Assembly: GCF_002863225.1 (NCBI RefSeq)
Contig: NZ_PKEK01000063.1
Location: 1-64,000, forward strand
Length of the DNA stretch: 64,000 nt
Direction of reading: 5' to 3'
Source of the DNA: Mycobacterium sp.
Lineage (GTDB): Bacteria > Actinomycetota > Actinomycetes > Mycobacteriales > Mycobacteriaceae
Shown: piece by piece, positions 44,651 to 52,844 of the stretch
Layout of the letters: the number at the start of each line of letters is the position of its first letter
How positions within the stretch are numbered: the first letter of the stretch is position 1
The notes under the pieces: model-generated
Told to the model about the DNA's origin: nothing
Database searches by the model: none
Seen by the model: the letters and a program-made list of their open reading frames with translations, nothing else
Made by a program: the position numbers and the translations under genes

Positions 44651-45667
44651 TCACCAGTGGATTCCGCGGGTGGCCCGCACGAAGGTCTCGCTTCTGCCAT
44701 CGAAAGTTGTTGAGCTGCGGCTGGATTCATCACCCTTTGCGGCCGACGAGTCGCCGAACATGCTGAAGGCCCGATTACGGACCCGGTCCATCACGGCCGG
44801 GTTGACGGCATCGGCGACGGCGGCCAACTGTCCGAGCGGCGAGCTGGCCCGCCGGGGACGCTGCACGATCGCATCGGTGATCACGCCGGCCGCCTGGTCC
44901 GGAGTCAGCGCCGGGAACTTGTCGTACATCTTCGTGGGGCTGATCATCGGCGTCCGGACCAGCGCCATGTGCACTGTGGTGAACTTGATGTCCTCGTCGA
45001 TCACCTCGGCCTGCAGCGCGTCGCAGAGGCTGTCGAGGGCGGCTTTGCTGGCGATGTAGGCGCCGAACCGCGGCGCCCGGGTCTGCACGCCGACCGAGGA
45101 CACGTTGATGATCTGGCCGAATCCCCGCTCCCGCATGCCCGGGATGAATTTCAGGATCAGCTGCACCGCGCCGAGATAGTTCAGCTGCATGGTGCGCTGG
45201 TAGTCGTGGATGCGGTCGTAGGACAGCTCCAGCGAACGGCGGATCGACCGTCCGGCGTTGTTGATCAGCATGTCGACACCGCCGAGGTCGGCCAGCACTT
45301 TGTCGGCCATCGCCCCGATGGCGTCCATGTCGGTCAGGTCGCAGGGATAGACGTGCGCCGTGCCGCCGCTGCTGCGAATGTCGTCGGCGACCTTGTCGAG
45401 GTTTTCCCGGGTTCGCGCGACGAGCACCACCTCACCGCCGGCCTCGGCGATCTTCTTGGCCGCGGCCTCGCCGATCCCCGAGGACCCGCCGGTGATGAGC
45501 GTGATGGTGCCCTCGACGGCGTCGTGCAGGGTGCGGCCCTGGACCGCGTCGAGCAGATTGCGCAGGTAGAAGGGTCGGTACCGGCCGGCCGCGTTCGGGG
45601 TGTTGACGAGGTTGGACACAGCGGCGATCGGCTTCTCGACGAAACCGGTCAGATCACCCAAATTCAT
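44651..45667 (-). CDS. Fatty acyl-CoA reductase-like SDR (Rv1543-like)
   Basis: A 338-residue SDR with an N-terminal extension (MNLGDLTGFVEKPIAAV...) before TGGSSGIG at about residue 60. The catalytic tetrad region is NVSSVGVQTRAPRFGAYIASK. It is very like Rv1543, annotated as a fatty acyl-CoA reductase that would make aldehydes or alcohols from acyl-CoA. ATG 45667 was preferred over GTG 45676 because GGAAAG lies 10 bases before the ATG but only 1 base before the GTG. It heads the operon with the second SDR and the SRPBCC protein. The 162-base divergent region with glbN shows no clear operator. Confidence 0.9.
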   Translation of the reverse strand: MNLGDLTGFVEKPIAAVSNLVNTPNAAGRYRPFYLRNLLDAVQGRTLHDAVEGTITLITGGSSGIGEAAAKKIAEAGGEVVLVARTRENLDKVADDIRSSGGTAHVYPCDLTDMDAIGAMADKVLADLGGVDMLINNAGRSIRRSLELSYDRIHDYQRTMQLNYLGAVQLILKFIPGMRERGFGQIINVSSVGVQTRAPRFGAYIASKAALDSLCDALQAEVIDEDIKFTTVHMALVRTPMISPTKMYDKFPALTPDQAAGVITDAIVQRPRRASSPLGQLAAVADAVNPAVMDRVRNRAFSMFGDSSAAKGDESSRSSTTFDGRSETFVRATRGIHW

Positions 45668-45829
45668 TAATGTCACGCTTTCCGTGGTGACTGCCCTGGA
45701 CTTCCACCGAGTCTGCTACACCGCCGCGAAGTTGAGGCGGTTCTACCGCAATCCGGTTGTTACGCCGGGTAATCGCGTCGTGACGGCACGCTAACGGTCG
45801 GGCAATTCCCCCGTGTTCTGCTGACCGGC

Positions 45830-46237
45830 ATGGGAATGCTCACCCGCTTTCGCCGGCCTGGGACGGTGTCGCTGTACGCGAAACTCGGCGGTCACGACGC
45901 CCTCGAGGTCGTCGTCGAGGATTTCTACTGCCGGGTGCTGGACGACGATCACCTGGCCGGGTTCTACGCCGGGTCGGACATGAGGTGCGTGAAGGCACGT
46001 CAGGTCGAGTTCCTCAGCGCCGTGCTCGGCGGGCCCGGGCCTTACACCGGTTCGTCGATGCGACAGGTCCACGAGGGTCGCGGCATCACCATGCATCACT
46101 TCGCGATGGTGGCCGCGCATCTGGCGGACTCGCTGTGCGCCGCCGGGCTGCACCCCGACACGATCACCGACGTCCTGCACGCGATCGCGCCGCTCGCCGG
46201 TGAGATCGCCGCTCAGGACGCCAGGGCGGTTGTCTGA
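45830..46237 (+). CDS. glbN: Truncated haemoglobin N (group I), nitric oxide dioxygenase
   Basis: A 135-residue truncated haemoglobin that binds oxygen and turns nitric oxide into nitrate. The proximal His81 (RQVHEGRG), the distal Tyr33 (B10, DFYCRV) and Gln58 (E11, KARQVEF) are kept at M. tuberculosis numbering. The E7 position is Val54 where M. tuberculosis has Leu54. The pre-A region MGMLTRFRR is present and basic, as in trHbN where it speeds NO turnover. Divergent from the Rv1543-like reductase, as Rv1542c is. Its place next to the nitrate/nitrite genes fits a role in handling nitrogen oxides; in H37Rv those genes are elsewhere. Confidence 0.95.
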   Translation: MGMLTRFRRPGTVSLYAKLGGHDALEVVVEDFYCRVLDDDHLAGFYAGSDMRCVKARQVEFLSAVLGGPGPYTGSSMRQVHEGRGITMHHFAMVAAHLADSLCAAGLHPDTITDVLHAIAPLAGEIAAQDARAVV

Positions 46238-46427
46238 GAATTCTCGAACTTCTCCGAGCGTGCGTGGTCTGCGATCAAGCGGCCTGGTTTATCGCGTGGC
46301 AGCACGCTCGGCGGACCTTTTTCGTGCCGGGTTCGGACCGGGTTGAGTCGTCCTGCCGAATCGATCAGCGAAGGTTACATTGGGAACCAAGGCTCTTCGG
46401 CATTCTCGGCAGGATAGAAACTCGGCC

Positions 46428-47168
46428 ATGTTCTCCGCCATCATCCGACACGTTCCCGCCGCGGTCGCCGCTGTCGCGCTCGTGGCCACGGTCGCCATAT
46501 CGCCCTGCCGGACCGCGATGGCCGATCCCGATCAGGACCAGAAGTTCTTCGATCTCCTTGGCCAGAAGGAGATTCCGCCCGTCGACAATGCGAACAGCTT
46601 GATCGGGACCGCCAAAAAAGTCTGCGCAAAACTGGACGAAGGCATGGCGGCCGGCGATTTGGTCGAGTTGATCCGCAACAACGGGTTCAACGAGAATCCC
46701 CTCGCCCGCCTGCAACCTCAAGACCGCATCACGAGAACCATCACACAATTCATCAACGCATCGGTCGAGGCTTATTGCCCGTACGACAGGGGCAAGATCG
46801 CGTCGATCGCCGCCGGCGATGGCACGCGACCACGAATTCGGATGGTTTCGCTAACCGGGCCCATTCACGCCGGCGACATCGCGCCGACAAAGCCGTTGCC
46901 GGTGCCCGCCCAGCCCGTGCTGCCTCAGGAGATCGCGCCGCAGCCCAAGCAGGACCCGGCACCGCCTCCGCGCCGCGTGCAGTCCGCGCCGTCGCAGGTC
47001 CCGCCGCAGCGGACGGAGCCGCAGCCACCTCAGGCGCCGGCGCCCGAACCCGAGGCTCCCGCCCCGGTGGAACCCGGCGGTGGCGCGGGGGGCGGCGCCA
47101 CGGCGCCTCCGGCGCCTCCGACGCCCGATCAGCCCTCGCCCCCGGGGCACATCAGGCTTGCGCCCTAG
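46428..47168 (+). CDS. Secreted DUF732 protein with long proline-rich tail
   Basis: A 246-residue exported protein. A signal peptide (about 1-33, ending near RTAMADP) is followed by a DUF732 helical domain (about 35-115) with the paired cysteines in KKVCAKL and EAYCPYD, likely a disulfide. The last ~110 residues are a low-complexity Pro/Ala/Gln/Glu tail ending in a Gly-rich patch and PPGHIRLAP. DUF732 proteins are abundant secreted mycobacterial proteins of unknown function; most lack such a tail. ATG 46428 places the signal peptide normally; a TTG at 46380 would add an unneeded extension. It converges with narK with a 4-base CTAG overlap. Confidence 0.8.
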   Translation: MFSAIIRHVPAAVAAVALVATVAISPCRTAMADPDQDQKFFDLLGQKEIPPVDNANSLIGTAKKVCAKLDEGMAAGDLVELIRNNGFNENPLARLQPQDRITRTITQFINASVEAYCPYDRGKIASIAAGDGTRPRIRMVSLTGPIHAGDIAPTKPLPVPAQPVLPQEIAPQPKQDPAPPPRRVQSAPSQVPPQRTEPQPPQAPAPEPEAPAPVEPGGGAGGGATAPPAPPTPDQPSPPGHIRLAP

Positions 47169-48544
47169 GCGGCGGCCAACGCCGGTTGCGCGACGGCGGT
47201 GGTCGACGAGCGTCGCACGTAGACGCCGAAGGTGATCAGCGCCGCGACCACATAGAACACCGCGAAGTCCCAGAACGCTGCGGTAGCGGTGCCGTGGGCC
47301 AAGTAGGACGTGCGCAGCGCCAGGTTGATCGCCACACCACCGAGTCCGCCGATCGCACCGGTGATTCCGATCACCGCACCCGACATCGACCGCGAATAGT
47401 CGGCCCGGGCCTGCTCGTCGGCCTGGAGCGAGCGGGACGCGGCGTGGAAGATCGACGGGATCATCTTGTAGACCGCGCCGTTGCCGATCCCGCTGAGGAC
47501 GAACAGCACGACGAAACCGATCACGTACGCGCCCATCGTCACCGCGCCGGTCCGGCGGCCGGCGAACATCGACGTGACGGCCAACAGTGTGTCGCCGCCG
47601 ATCATGCCGACGAAGGCCCACAGCGTCACCGTTCCGCCACCGATCCGGTCGGCGAGCCGGCCGCCGTAGATCCGGGCGATCGAGCCCAATAGTGGTCCGA
47701 CGAAAGCGATTTCGGCGGCGTGCAGGGCCGCCTGCGCCGAACTCTGACCGGAGGCCGCGAACGAGATCTGCAGCACCTGGCCGAACGCGAACGAGAAGCC
47801 GATGAACGAGCCGAAGGTGCCGATGTAGAGCAGGCTGACCAGCCAGGTGTGGCGACTGCGTACCGCCGCACGCATGGCGGCGACGTCGACCGAGACCACG
47901 TCGAGGTTGTCCATGTAGCGGGCCGCCCCGATCGCGGCGATCACCAGCGCCGCAACGTAGAACCCGCACACCCAATACGGTTGGCGGTTTCCGGCGGTGG
48001 CGATGACGAGCAGGCCGATCAGCTGCACCGCCGGCACCCCGATGTTGCCGCCGCCGGCGTTGACGCCCAAGGCGATCCCCTTGAGCCGCTGCGGGAAGAA
48101 CGCGTTGATGTTGGTCATCGACGAGGCGAAGTTGCCGCCGCCGAGACCGCAGAGCGCCGCGCAGACCAGGTAGAACCCCAGCGGTCGGCCCGGCTGCGCC
48201 AGCACCGCGACCGTCGCCAGGACCGGCACCAGCAGAACGACCGCGGAGAACACCGTCCAGTTCCGCCCACCGAACCGGGCGGTGGCCATGGTGTAGGGCA
48301 GCCGTAACACCGCGCCGACCAGCGTGGCGGTGGCCGCGATCAGGAACTTGTCCGCCGCCGTCAGCCCGTACACCGATTGCGGCATGAACAGCACCATCAC
48401 CGACCACAGCGACCACACCGAGAAGCCGACATGCTCGGCGGCGACAGACCAGACCAAGTTGCGTCGTGCGATGGTCTTCCCACCCGCATCCCACGCGACC
48501 CGATCCTCGGGGTCCCATCCTGTGATCGTGTGCGATCGCGCCAC
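47165..48544 (-). CDS. narK: Nitrate/nitrite transporter NarK (MFS, NNP family)
   Basis: A 459-residue major-facilitator protein with about twelve helices. The nitrate-porter signature GGGNFASSMTNINAFFP is in helix 5, and the second repeat has a glycine-rich counterpart near GAIGGLGGVAINL. The nitrate-binding arginine is probably in VGAVLRLPYTM. It imports nitrate and/or exports nitrite. GTG 48544 has AGAGGAG 6 bases upstream on the minus strand. It opens the nitrate-assimilation cluster and is divergent from a molybdate transporter. Control by GlnR and NnaR is expected from M. smegmatis and Streptomyces. Confidence 0.95.
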   Translation of the reverse strand: MARSHTITGWDPEDRVAWDAGGKTIARRNLVWSVAAEHVGFSVWSLWSVMVLFMPQSVYGLTAADKFLIAATATLVGAVLRLPYTMATARFGGRNWTVFSAVVLLVPVLATVAVLAQPGRPLGFYLVCAALCGLGGGNFASSMTNINAFFPQRLKGIALGVNAGGGNIGVPAVQLIGLLVIATAGNRQPYWVCGFYVAALVIAAIGAARYMDNLDVVSVDVAAMRAAVRSRHTWLVSLLYIGTFGSFIGFSFAFGQVLQISFAASGQSSAQAALHAAEIAFVGPLLGSIARIYGGRLADRIGGGTVTLWAFVGMIGGDTLLAVTSMFAGRRTGAVTMGAYVIGFVVLFVLSGIGNGAVYKMIPSIFHAASRSLQADEQARADYSRSMSGAVIGITGAIGGLGGVAINLALRTSYLAHGTATAAFWDFAVFYVVAALITFGVYVRRSSTTAVAQPALAAA

Positions 48545-48617
48545 CGCGTTCTCCTCTGAGATTCCGATACGTTCGAGGTGAACCTAAGAGCGCGATGTTG
48601 CCGCCCGGCTTCTCCTG

Positions 48618-48633
48618 GTGTCGCGGCCGTGAA
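48618..48633 (-). promoter_or_regulatory. Possible GlnR half-box upstream of narK
   Basis: On the minus strand TTCAC, six bases, GACAC gives two AC pairs nine bases apart, the spacing of actinobacterial GlnR boxes (gTnAC-n6-GaAAC). It lies about 75 bases before the narK start. The match is partial, so this is a weak candidate. Confidence 0.3.
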
Positions 48634-48707
48634 TTCACCCTCACGCGCCGCCTCGGCACGTCGTGAGCGGGCCGCCGGTGCCGAAGTCGCTGCATTACAG
48701 TGCTGGC

Positions 48708-49889
48708 ATGGTCGGCACGGCACCTTCGCAGCTCGAATCCGATTCGCCTCCGTTCAGATTCGATCGGGCGGAATTCGCCGGAGCCCTAGGCGATCTGGGC
48801 GTCCTGGTTCCGATCGCGGTGGCCCTGATCGTCAAGAATGGACTGACGCCGACTGCGGTGTTGCTGCCTTCGGGTCTGCTCTATGTGGCGGCCGGGCTGG
48901 TCTATCGACTGCCGGTGCCGGTGCAGCCGTTGAAAGCCTTTGGAGCCATCGCCATTGCGCACGGCTTCGGTGCCGACGACATCGCAGCCGGCGCGGTGTT
49001 GATGGGCCTGCTCTTCCTGGTGCTCGGCGCGTCGGGTCTGTTGGATTGGGTCGCAAGGGTATTCCCGCTCCCGATCATTCGCGGGATACAACTGTCGGTG
49101 GGGTTGCTGTTCTGTCAGCTTGCCTGGCGGCTGGTGTCGGCCACTCCCAAGGCTTTCGTCGATCACCGGCATTCGATCTGGTGGTTGGGTGGCGCGACGC
49201 TGGCCGTCATCGCCATTGCCCTGCTGCTGCGGCGGCGTCAGATCACCGTGGTGTTCCTGGCGATTGCCGTCCTGGCCATGGTGCTGCCCTTCCACGGCGC
49301 GTTCACGCTCGGCCCGTCGGCAGTGCACGTGCCACACCTGAGCCGGGCTGCGTTCGCCGCGGCGGCGGTGGCCCTCGTGCTGCCACAAGTACCGCTGTCA
49401 TTCGCCAATTCCTGCCTGGCCACGGCCGACACCGCGCGCACCTACTTCGGTGACGCCGCCCGACGGGTCCGGCCGGGCCGATTGGCCACCACGATCGGTA
49501 TCGCAAATCTGTTCGCCGGCGCCGTCAGCGGCATGCCGGTCTGCCACGGCGCGGGCGGTATGACGGCGCACCGCACCTTCGGCGCGCGCAGCGGCGGTGC
49601 CCCGATCATGTTGGGCGGCATCCTGATCGCGCTCGCGCTGATGATGGGCGCCGCGCTCACCGCGGCACTGACCGGGTTCCCGGTCCCGATCCTGGCCGGT
49701 CTGCTGACAGTTGCGGGCCTGCTGCACATCATGTTGTTGCGCGACCTACGGGGATGCTGGCAGTGGGCGCTGGCGATCGCCGTCGGCGTCACCGGGTTCG
49801 TGAGCAACCTCGCGGTGGCCCTGGTCGGGGCGCTGGCGTTGTGGTGGGCGGTTCACGCGATCCGTTCGCGCCGCTCCCGTCACGAATGA
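48708..49889 (+). CDS. MOT1-type molybdate transporter (SulP-related)
   Basis: A 393-residue membrane protein with about ten to eleven helices, of the MOT1/SulP-like family. FAGALGDLGVLVPIAVAL and LPVPVQPLKAFGAIAIA are the two family motifs near the N-terminus; GAVSGMPVCHGAGGMTAHRTFGARSGG is the late one. The best-studied members carry molybdate, which suits the surrounding cofactor genes. ATG 48708 was chosen over an upstream GTG because the family N-terminus begins shortly after it. It is divergent from narK and converges with mog (10-base overlap). It may replace or supplement a ModABC importer, none of which is seen here. Confidence 0.85.
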   Translation: MVGTAPSQLESDSPPFRFDRAEFAGALGDLGVLVPIAVALIVKNGLTPTAVLLPSGLLYVAAGLVYRLPVPVQPLKAFGAIAIAHGFGADDIAAGAVLMGLLFLVLGASGLLDWVARVFPLPIIRGIQLSVGLLFCQLAWRLVSATPKAFVDHRHSIWWLGGATLAVIAIALLLRRRQITVVFLAIAVLAMVLPFHGAFTLGPSAVHVPHLSRAAFAAAAVALVLPQVPLSFANSCLATADTARTYFGDAARRVRPGRLATTIGIANLFAGAVSGMPVCHGAGGMTAHRTFGARSGGAPIMLGGILIALALMMGAALTAALTGFPVPILAGLLTVAGLLHIMLLRDLRGCWQWALAIAVGVTGFVSNLAVALVGALALWWAVHAIRSRRSRHE

Positions 49890-50359
49890 TCTTTGCCGGC
49901 AAGCTGATCGAGGGCGTGTTCGAGAACGCTGCCCAACACCGCGAGGCCGTCGCGCACGCCGCCCGGCGAGCCGGGCAGGTTGACGATCAGCGTGCGGCCG
50001 GCCACCCCGCAGACGCCGCGCGACAATATCGAGGTCGGCACCTTCGGCAGACCGGAGCGCCGGATCTCATCGGCCAGGCCGGGAACCTCGTAGTCGAGCA
50101 CCGCGATGGTCTGGGCGGGCGTGTCGTCGGTGGGCGAGATGCCGGTGCCGCCAGAGGTGATCACCACGTCCACGCGGTCGGCGACTGCCTCCCGCAGTGC
50201 CCTGCCAACCGGATCTCCGTCGCCGACAACGACCGGCGTGACCGGCGGAAACCCCTGCTGCACCAGCCATTCCGCGATCATCGGGCCGCAGCGATCCTCG
50301 TACACGCCCGCCGAAGCCCGGTTCGAGGCGATGACCACCCGCGCTGATCGCCCGGTCAT
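49880..50359 (-). CDS. mog: Molybdopterin adenylyltransferase Mog/MoaB
   Basis: A 159-residue enzyme that adenylates molybdopterin before metal insertion. ITSGGTGISPTDDTP is the MoCF-domain motif that binds molybdopterin, and NLPGSPGGV is the second. The ATG overlaps the moaC stop by one base (TGATG), so both are made together. M. tuberculosis has mog next to moaC2 (Rv0864-Rv0865). Only one Mog is in the window; the partner insertion step is done by MoeA next door. Confidence 0.94.
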   Translation of the reverse strand: MTGRSARVVIASNRASAGVYEDRCGPMIAEWLVQQGFPPVTPVVVGDGDPVGRALREAVADRVDVVITSGGTGISPTDDTPAQTIAVLDYEVPGLADEIRRSGLPKVPTSILSRGVCGVAGRTLIVNLPGSPGGVRDGLAVLGSVLEHALDQLAGKDHS

Positions 50360-50865
50360 CACCGCACCCAGGTTCCGTGCCGGCCGCCGTCCTTGCGCAG
50401 CACCCTCACGTCGTCGATCCGGGCGGCTGGATCCACTGCTTTGATCATGTCGTAGAGCGTCAGCGCGGCCACCGACACCGCAGTCAGCGCCTCCATCTCC
50501 ACCCCGGTGCGGTCGGTGCTCCGCACCGTCGCGGTGACGTCCACATCGGTTGCGCTGACACCGAATTCGACGTCGACGCCGGTGAGCGCCAACTGGTGGC
50601 ACAACGGGATCAGCTCGCTGGTGCGTTTGGCGGCCTGGATTCCGGCTATTCGCGCGGTGGCCAGCGCATCGCCCTTGGCCAGTCCCCCTACCGAGATCAG
50701 CCCCACCACCTCCGCGGTGGTGCGCAGCGACCCGGTGGCAACCGCGACCCGCTTGGTCGTCCCCTTGTCGGTGACGTCGACCATGTGGGCCGCTCCGCGG
50801 TGATCGATGTGCGACAGCCCGCCGGTCGGCGGGTCAGCGGCGGCGTCGGACGTCACGGGTCTCAT
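50359..50865 (-). CDS. moaC: Cyclic pyranopterin monophosphate synthase MoaC
   Basis: A 168-residue enzyme that, with MoaA, turns GTP into cyclic pyranopterin monophosphate. Signatures: KGDALATARIAGIQAAKRTSELIPLCHQL, with the catalytic His-Lys region, and GVEMEALTAVSVAALTLYDM-. The final residues DVRVLRKDGGRHG are usual. The ATG at 50865 lies 12 bases after the moeA stop, so the order moeA-moaC-mog is one minus-strand operon. Confidence 0.95.
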   Translation of the reverse strand: MRPVTSDAAADPPTGGLSHIDHRGAAHMVDVTDKGTTKRVAVATGSLRTTAEVVGLISVGGLAKGDALATARIAGIQAAKRTSELIPLCHQLALTGVDVEFGVSATDVDVTATVRSTDRTGVEMEALTAVSVAALTLYDMIKAVDPAARIDDVRVLRKDGGRHGTWVR

Positions 50866-50877
50866 TCTGACAGTTCA

Positions 50878-52083
50878 TCAGGCCAGGTCCCAGACCTGCA
50901 CCGCGGCGCCGGCCGGCATCTCGGTGACCTCGGCCGGGATGTCGAGCAGGCAGTTCGCCGCAGCCAGCGCTCGCAGGTGGTGCGAGCCGGGTGGGCCCTC
51001 ACTGCTCACCGTTCCGGCACCGGGGTCGAACACCCCACGCCGAAACTGGCGCTTGCCCGCCGGCGAGGTCAACGACTCGGCCAGCACCGCGGGTCGTCGC
51101 GGACGGTCGACATCGGGCAGCCCCATCGCGGCACGCAACGGGCCGCGGATGAAGACCTCGAAGCACACCAGCGCGCTGACCGGGTTTCCGGGCAGCGTCA
51201 GGATGGGTGTGCCGGCCACCCGGCCGGCGCCCTGCGGCATGCCGGGTTGCATCGCCACCCGCGCGAATTCCACTCCCCGATCGCCGGATCGGCCGAACGC
51301 GTCCTTGACCACCTCGTAGGCTCCGGCACTGATGCCGCCGCTGGTGATGATCAGGTCGGACTCGGCGGCGTGCCGGTCCACCACCTCGACAAACCGCGCG
51401 ACGTCGTCGCTGACCGTCGCGATCGCAACCACTTCGGCGTCGGCTGCGCGGATTGCGGCGGCCAGCATGGGTGCATTGGACTCATAGATCTGCCCGGGCC
51501 GCAGCGCTGCGCCGGGCGCCACCAACTCCGAGCCGGTGGAGATCAACAACACGCGCTGGCGCGGAATGACGGTCAACTCCGGCAATCCCAGCGCCGCCGC
51601 CAGCCCGATCACCGCCGGCGTGACCAGTTGGCCGGCCCGCAGCGCTACGCTGCCCGCCTCCACGTCTTCACCCGCCCGGCGGATGTGCTTACCCGCCGGA
51701 ACGGAAGCGGTGACGCTGACGACGTCGACGCGGCCGTCGGTGGCCTCGACCGGCACGACCGCCGTCGCACCGGGCGGAACCGGCGCACCGGTCATGATGC
51801 GATGCGCGGTGCCCGGCTCGAGCGATGGCAGGTCGGTGCGGCCGGCCGGGATGTCTTCGGGCACCGGCAGTTTCACCGGCCGGTCAGCCGTGGCCCCGGC
51901 TACCTCGTCGGCGCGGACCGCGTATCCGTCCATCGCGGAGTTATCGAACACCGGCAACGACAACGCCGCAGTGACGTCCCCGGCCAGCACCCGTCGCTCG
52001 GCGTGCCGCAGTTCCAGGCTGACAGCGGGGCGGGCGGTGATCAGCTCCGCGACGATCCGTTGGTGCTCCTCGACCGACCGCAT
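50878..52083 (-). CDS. moeA: Molybdopterin molybdenumtransferase MoeA
   Basis: A 401-residue enzyme that inserts molybdenum into adenylated molybdopterin. The N-terminal run VFDNSAMDGYAVRADE, the MoCF motif TSGGISAGAYEVVKD and LPGNPVSALVCFEVF are all present, and the domain IV tail is complete. ATG 52083 gives MRSVEEHQRIV, as in mycobacterial MoeA; a GTG five codons upstream lies directly after a GGGAGG and is less likely. It is divergent from moaE and heads moeA-moaC-mog. Confidence 0.94.
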   Translation of the reverse strand: MRSVEEHQRIVAELITARPAVSLELRHAERRVLAGDVTAALSLPVFDNSAMDGYAVRADEVAGATADRPVKLPVPEDIPAGRTDLPSLEPGTAHRIMTGAPVPPGATAVVPVEATDGRVDVVSVTASVPAGKHIRRAGEDVEAGSVALRAGQLVTPAVIGLAAALGLPELTVIPRQRVLLISTGSELVAPGAALRPGQIYESNAPMLAAAIRAADAEVVAIATVSDDVARFVEVVDRHAAESDLIITSGGISAGAYEVVKDAFGRSGDRGVEFARVAMQPGMPQGAGRVAGTPILTLPGNPVSALVCFEVFIRGPLRAAMGLPDVDRPRRPAVLAESLTSPAGKRQFRRGVFDPGAGTVSSEGPPGSHHLRALAAANCLLDIPAEVTEMPAGAAVQVWDLA

Positions 52084-52128
52084 GCGCTTGACCTGCACCT
52101 CCCACCACGGCTTCGTCGACGACCTCAA

Positions 52129-52134
52129 TATAGT
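52129..52134 (+). promoter_or_regulatory. TATAGT -10 element for moaE, nearly leaderless transcript
   Basis: TATAGT matches the mycobacterial TANNNT -10 consensus. It ends 9 bases before the moaE ATG, which would place transcription start within a few bases of the start codon. Mycobacteria use many leaderless mRNAs, so this is plausible. No clear -35 is visible. Confidence 0.5.
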
Positions 52135-52143
52135 GGGACCTCG

Positions 52144-52569
52144 ATGACGCTCGTTGTGCGTGCCGCGCTGACGGATCAGCCGATCAGCCTCGGCGAACAC
52201 CAGGACCTGGTGAGCCGTGACGCCGCAGGTGCGGTGGTCGGATTCGTCGGCCAGATTCGCGATCACGACCACGGGCGCCAGGTCACCGAGCTCGAATACT
52301 CGGCTCACCCGTCGGCGGCCGACGTGCTCGCGGAGGTGGTCGCCGACGTCGTCGCCCAATCGCCGGGAACGCGCGCCGTCGCGGCCAGCCACCGGATCGG
52401 AGTCTTGCGGATCGGCGACGCCGCACTGGTCGTCGCGGTGTCGGCCGACCATCGTCAGGCGGCGTTCGCCACCTGCGCGCAACTGGTCGACGCCATCAAG
52501 GAGCGGCTGCCGGTCTGGAAGCGTCAGGTGTTCGCCGACGGGACCGACGAGTGGGTGAACTGCTGTTAG
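52144..52569 (+). CDS. moaE: Molybdopterin synthase catalytic subunit MoaE
   Basis: A 141-residue large subunit of molybdopterin synthase, which takes sulfur from MoaD thiocarboxylate to make the dithiolene. AVVGFVGQIRDHDHGR near residue 30, ASHRIG and the active-site lysine region ERLPVWKRQVF are typical. The start is the ATG at 52144 just after a good -10; a long frame continues upstream but is antisense to moeA. It converges with moaD, one base between stops, so the two subunits are made from opposite strands. Confidence 0.94.
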   Translation: MTLVVRAALTDQPISLGEHQDLVSRDAAGAVVGFVGQIRDHDHGRQVTELEYSAHPSAADVLAEVVADVVAQSPGTRAVAASHRIGVLRIGDAALVVAVSADHRQAAFATCAQLVDAIKERLPVWKRQVFADGTDEWVNCC

Positions 52570-52570
52570 C

Positions 52571-52843
52571 TCAGCCGCCGGCGAACGGTGGCAGCACATC
52601 GATGGTGATGCCCGGCTGCAGCGGCTGAGCCCGGTCGCGAACCGCCACGCCGTCGTACAGGAACGAGCACCGCGGCAGCACCTTCGCCAGAGCGGGATTG
52701 CGCACCCCGAGCTGCTCGACCAGGTCGTCGACCGTCGTGCCGCCACTCAGATCCAGCTGCTCGGATTCCGATCCGGCGGCGGCCTGGGCGGCAGCGAAAT
52801 AACGCACGCTCACCCGGATCGGCTCACCGGTCTCGACCGTCAT
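52571..52843 (-). CDS. moaD: Molybdopterin synthase sulfur carrier subunit MoaD
   Basis: A 90-residue ubiquitin-like protein that ends PPFAGG. The C-terminal Gly-Gly is the site of thiocarboxylation, normally by a MoeB/MoeZ enzyme, which is not in the window. VSVRYFAAAQAAAG and the beta-grasp pattern match the family. The ATG lies 1 base after the moaA stop (TGA-G-ATG), so the two are coupled. Confidence 0.93.
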   Translation of the reverse strand: MTVETGEPIRVSVRYFAAAQAAAGSESEQLDLSGGTTVDDLVEQLGVRNPALAKVLPRCSFLYDGVAVRDRAQPLQPGITIDVLPPFAGG

Positions 52844-52844
52844 C

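Noticed and set aside
50377..52143. Plus-strand frame running through moaC and moeA into moaE
   Set aside because: Only the last 141 codons encode MoaE; the rest is antisense to moaC and moeA and low in complexity.
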